Shown here: positions 52,601 to 64,000 of the stretch, piece by piece | Position numbering within the stretch: position 1 is the first letter of the stretch | How the letters are laid out: the number at the start of each line of letters is the position of its first letter | Origin: Elysia crispata | Lineage: Eukaryota; Mollusca; Gastropoda; Plakobranchidae | DNA length: 64,000 bases | Direction of reading: 5' to 3' | NCBI GenBank assembly: GCA_033675545.1 | Contig: JAWDGP010003405.1 | Coordinates: 52,501-116,500, forward strand | Notes under the pieces: model-generated | Database searches by the model: none | Seen by the model: the letters and a program-made list of their open reading frames with translations, nothing else | Told to the model about the DNA's origin: nothing | Made by a program: the position numbers and the translations under genes

Positions 52601-53452
52601 CAGATCCTAAAAACTAAAGCAGATCAGATTTATCCATAAACTTGACATACCAGAATTTGATTCACATTTAAAGGGCTAAGAATAGAACTTGGCATTTGCA
52701 ATTAGACTAAGTAAATAACAAGTGTGATTATGAGGAATTGTTCTTTTTATGAACCTCTTTTTTTTTTGTCATTATTCACATTACAAGATTTAGCAATTCA
52801 CCAGTTTTCCAAATAAGATTTACATATTATAAAGATGATTCTTCTAATTTTTTCTAATATGCGTATATAATACTTGAGAAATGGCACTTTTCCAAAGACA
52901 TTTATTTCAACATTCAGATTCATTAGAACCTGTTTCAAGACTTGGTAGATGAAGTTAATAAAACTAAAGTAAAGTGTAAGTTATTTCACAAGTTGATAAA
53001 ACTAGCATTTCTTTCACTTGCCATGTAAGAAATTTCAGACAGCTTGTGTGTAATTATGTACAAAGTACAGAAAGCATGCACACAGATGCTATCAACAGCG
53101 TTCAGAATAAAACCTGATGTGTATACACATAATAAATTTAAAGCCTTGGGAAATTTGTGAAATCTGTTTACTTAAATGAAATTTTCAGAGCACAGCTTAT
53201 TAAATAATGGAGAAGCTTAAAAATGTCATTTACAAAGCTGCCTCTGAAATAAAGCTAGAAGACCTAAGTTGTAATATGTTTACCTGCAATGCCTTCATGG
53301 ATGGTGTTTAAAACTTGCCTTTTTGAAAGTCCATCCAAACAATTACTTAACATGAATTTTTAAAAACGAAGAAAGCTCAAGTGGGAATTTTTTATAAGAG
53401 ACAAAAAATTGAAATGAAGTACTAAAAGTAGTCAATACAAGTGCAATTAGGG

Positions 53453-53458
53453 TTTATT
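53453..53458 (-). terminator. Candidate MELK poly(A) signal
   Basis: TTTATT on the + strand, i.e. AATAAA on the minus strand, the nearest such hexamer downstream of the MELK stop (about 640 bp). AT-rich context makes chance occurrence likely. Confidence 0.3.
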
Positions 53459-54091
53459 TCAGTTGGATGAAGTTGTGGCATCCTAAAGCTTTTATATTAA
53501 GAATAGCCTTTGGTTTTATACTATGTTTCTGACTTTTTTAAACTTTCATTAAAAAAATCTGAGGGACTGGCATAGCACTTCTATATTTTTTTAGAACAAA
53601 GACACACTCCAGTATTTTTGTAAATTTAATTCCAATCCACTTCAAAATGGTCACCAAGAGTAGCAAACTTGAAAGTATTTTGGTATGAAAAGCAAGTATT
53701 TGATCACTAACATGTAAATTAGCAACTAAGCAAAAATTTACAATTACATGTCTTATTAGTGAAACAAATAAACTGAGATACTTAATTCAGTCACTCTATA
53801 CTAGATTTTTAAACATAAAATTATTTGCATCAAATGCTTAATCTCTTCAATAAAATACAGCTGTATACCTTAATTCCTACTATTTTTTTTACAATTTGAA
53901 GAAAGAGGGAGGCAGGTGCAGTCTTATAATAATAAATCAAATGCAATCCTATAGATAACCACAAAAGTATAGTTTTGTGACATTAAGATCAACATGGCAT
54001 TTATACAAAAGAGATACATACAACTTAAAAACAACAAAGTAATCTACACTAAGCTTCATGCTTCATGATCACAACTCTTGTTTCTGGGATC

Positions 54092-63886
<9,795 letters not shown>

Positions 63887-64000
63887 CTAGGATTGGAATT
63901 AAAGAATGAAGAAATAAAGTAGACAAAATATATTTTTTCAAAGAGCAGTGACTGTCACTTTGCATGTTATCACCCTATTTTTGTGCCACAAAATTGTTTT

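Larger units (their letters stand above)
46750..54091. other. Convergent intergenic region / MELK 3' UTR, no gene seen
   Basis: AT-rich with no supported coding exon. Contains the 48368-48776 inverted-repeat element and the 49531-49697 duplication. The part adjoining 54091 must include MELK 3' UTR; its end cannot be fixed. Confidence 0.7.

Overview
This is a window of an animal nuclear genome. It is AT-rich and intron-dense, with GT-AG introns, single-exon 3' ends and abundant microsatellites. Three protein-coding genes are recognisable by joining exons whose reading phases agree. The gene set, the invertebrate-style single T-type channel, the long (CT)n tracts and the scattered TCTAGATC-type motifs suggest an invertebrate, most plausibly a mollusc or other lophotrochozoan. 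That placement is inference, not proof.

(1) Positions 1-27,500, + strand: the 3' half of a T-type voltage-gated calcium channel alpha-1 subunit (Cav3). It comprises 18 exons in phase (4,857 nt, 1,618 codons plus stop) covering the end of the II-III linker, all of domains III and IV, and a very long Ser/Pro/Gln-rich cytoplasmic tail encoded mostly by one 2.7-kb terminal exon. The pore aspartates of domain III (KDGW) and domain IV (GDNW) mark it as T-type. The 5' half lies left of the window. A poly(A) signal is at 27,484.

(2) Positions 27,500-37,100: intergenic, with no supported gene. It is packed with microsatellites ((ATT)n, ~430 bp of (CTA)n, three long (CT)n tracts), a diverged 255-bp duplication, a 34-bp minisatellite and a small pogo/Tigger-like inverted-repeat element.

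(3) Positions 37,102-46,491, + strand: a complete nine-exon ERI2 gene (762 aa) with an N-terminal DEDDh 3'-5' exonuclease domain and a C-terminal GRF zinc finger. A poly(A) signal is at 46,706.

(4) Positions 46,750-54,090: no supported gene. It holds an inverted-repeat (MITE-like) element and a short tandem duplication, and probably part of the next gene's 3' UTR.

(5) Positions 54,092-63,886, - strand: the last 11 coding exons of the kinase MELK (721 aa, from the DFG region of the kinase domain through the UBA-like domain and an expanded linker to the C-terminal KA1 domain). Its 5' exons lie beyond the right edge. ERI2 and MELK are convergent. An intron carries a second TA-flanked inverted-repeat element.

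The three genes do not form an obvious pathway. The most unusual structural signal is that at least two, possibly three, Cav3 introns contain tandem repeats that look like re-copied exon/intron junctions, giving arrays of decoy splice-site-like sequences next to real splice sites.
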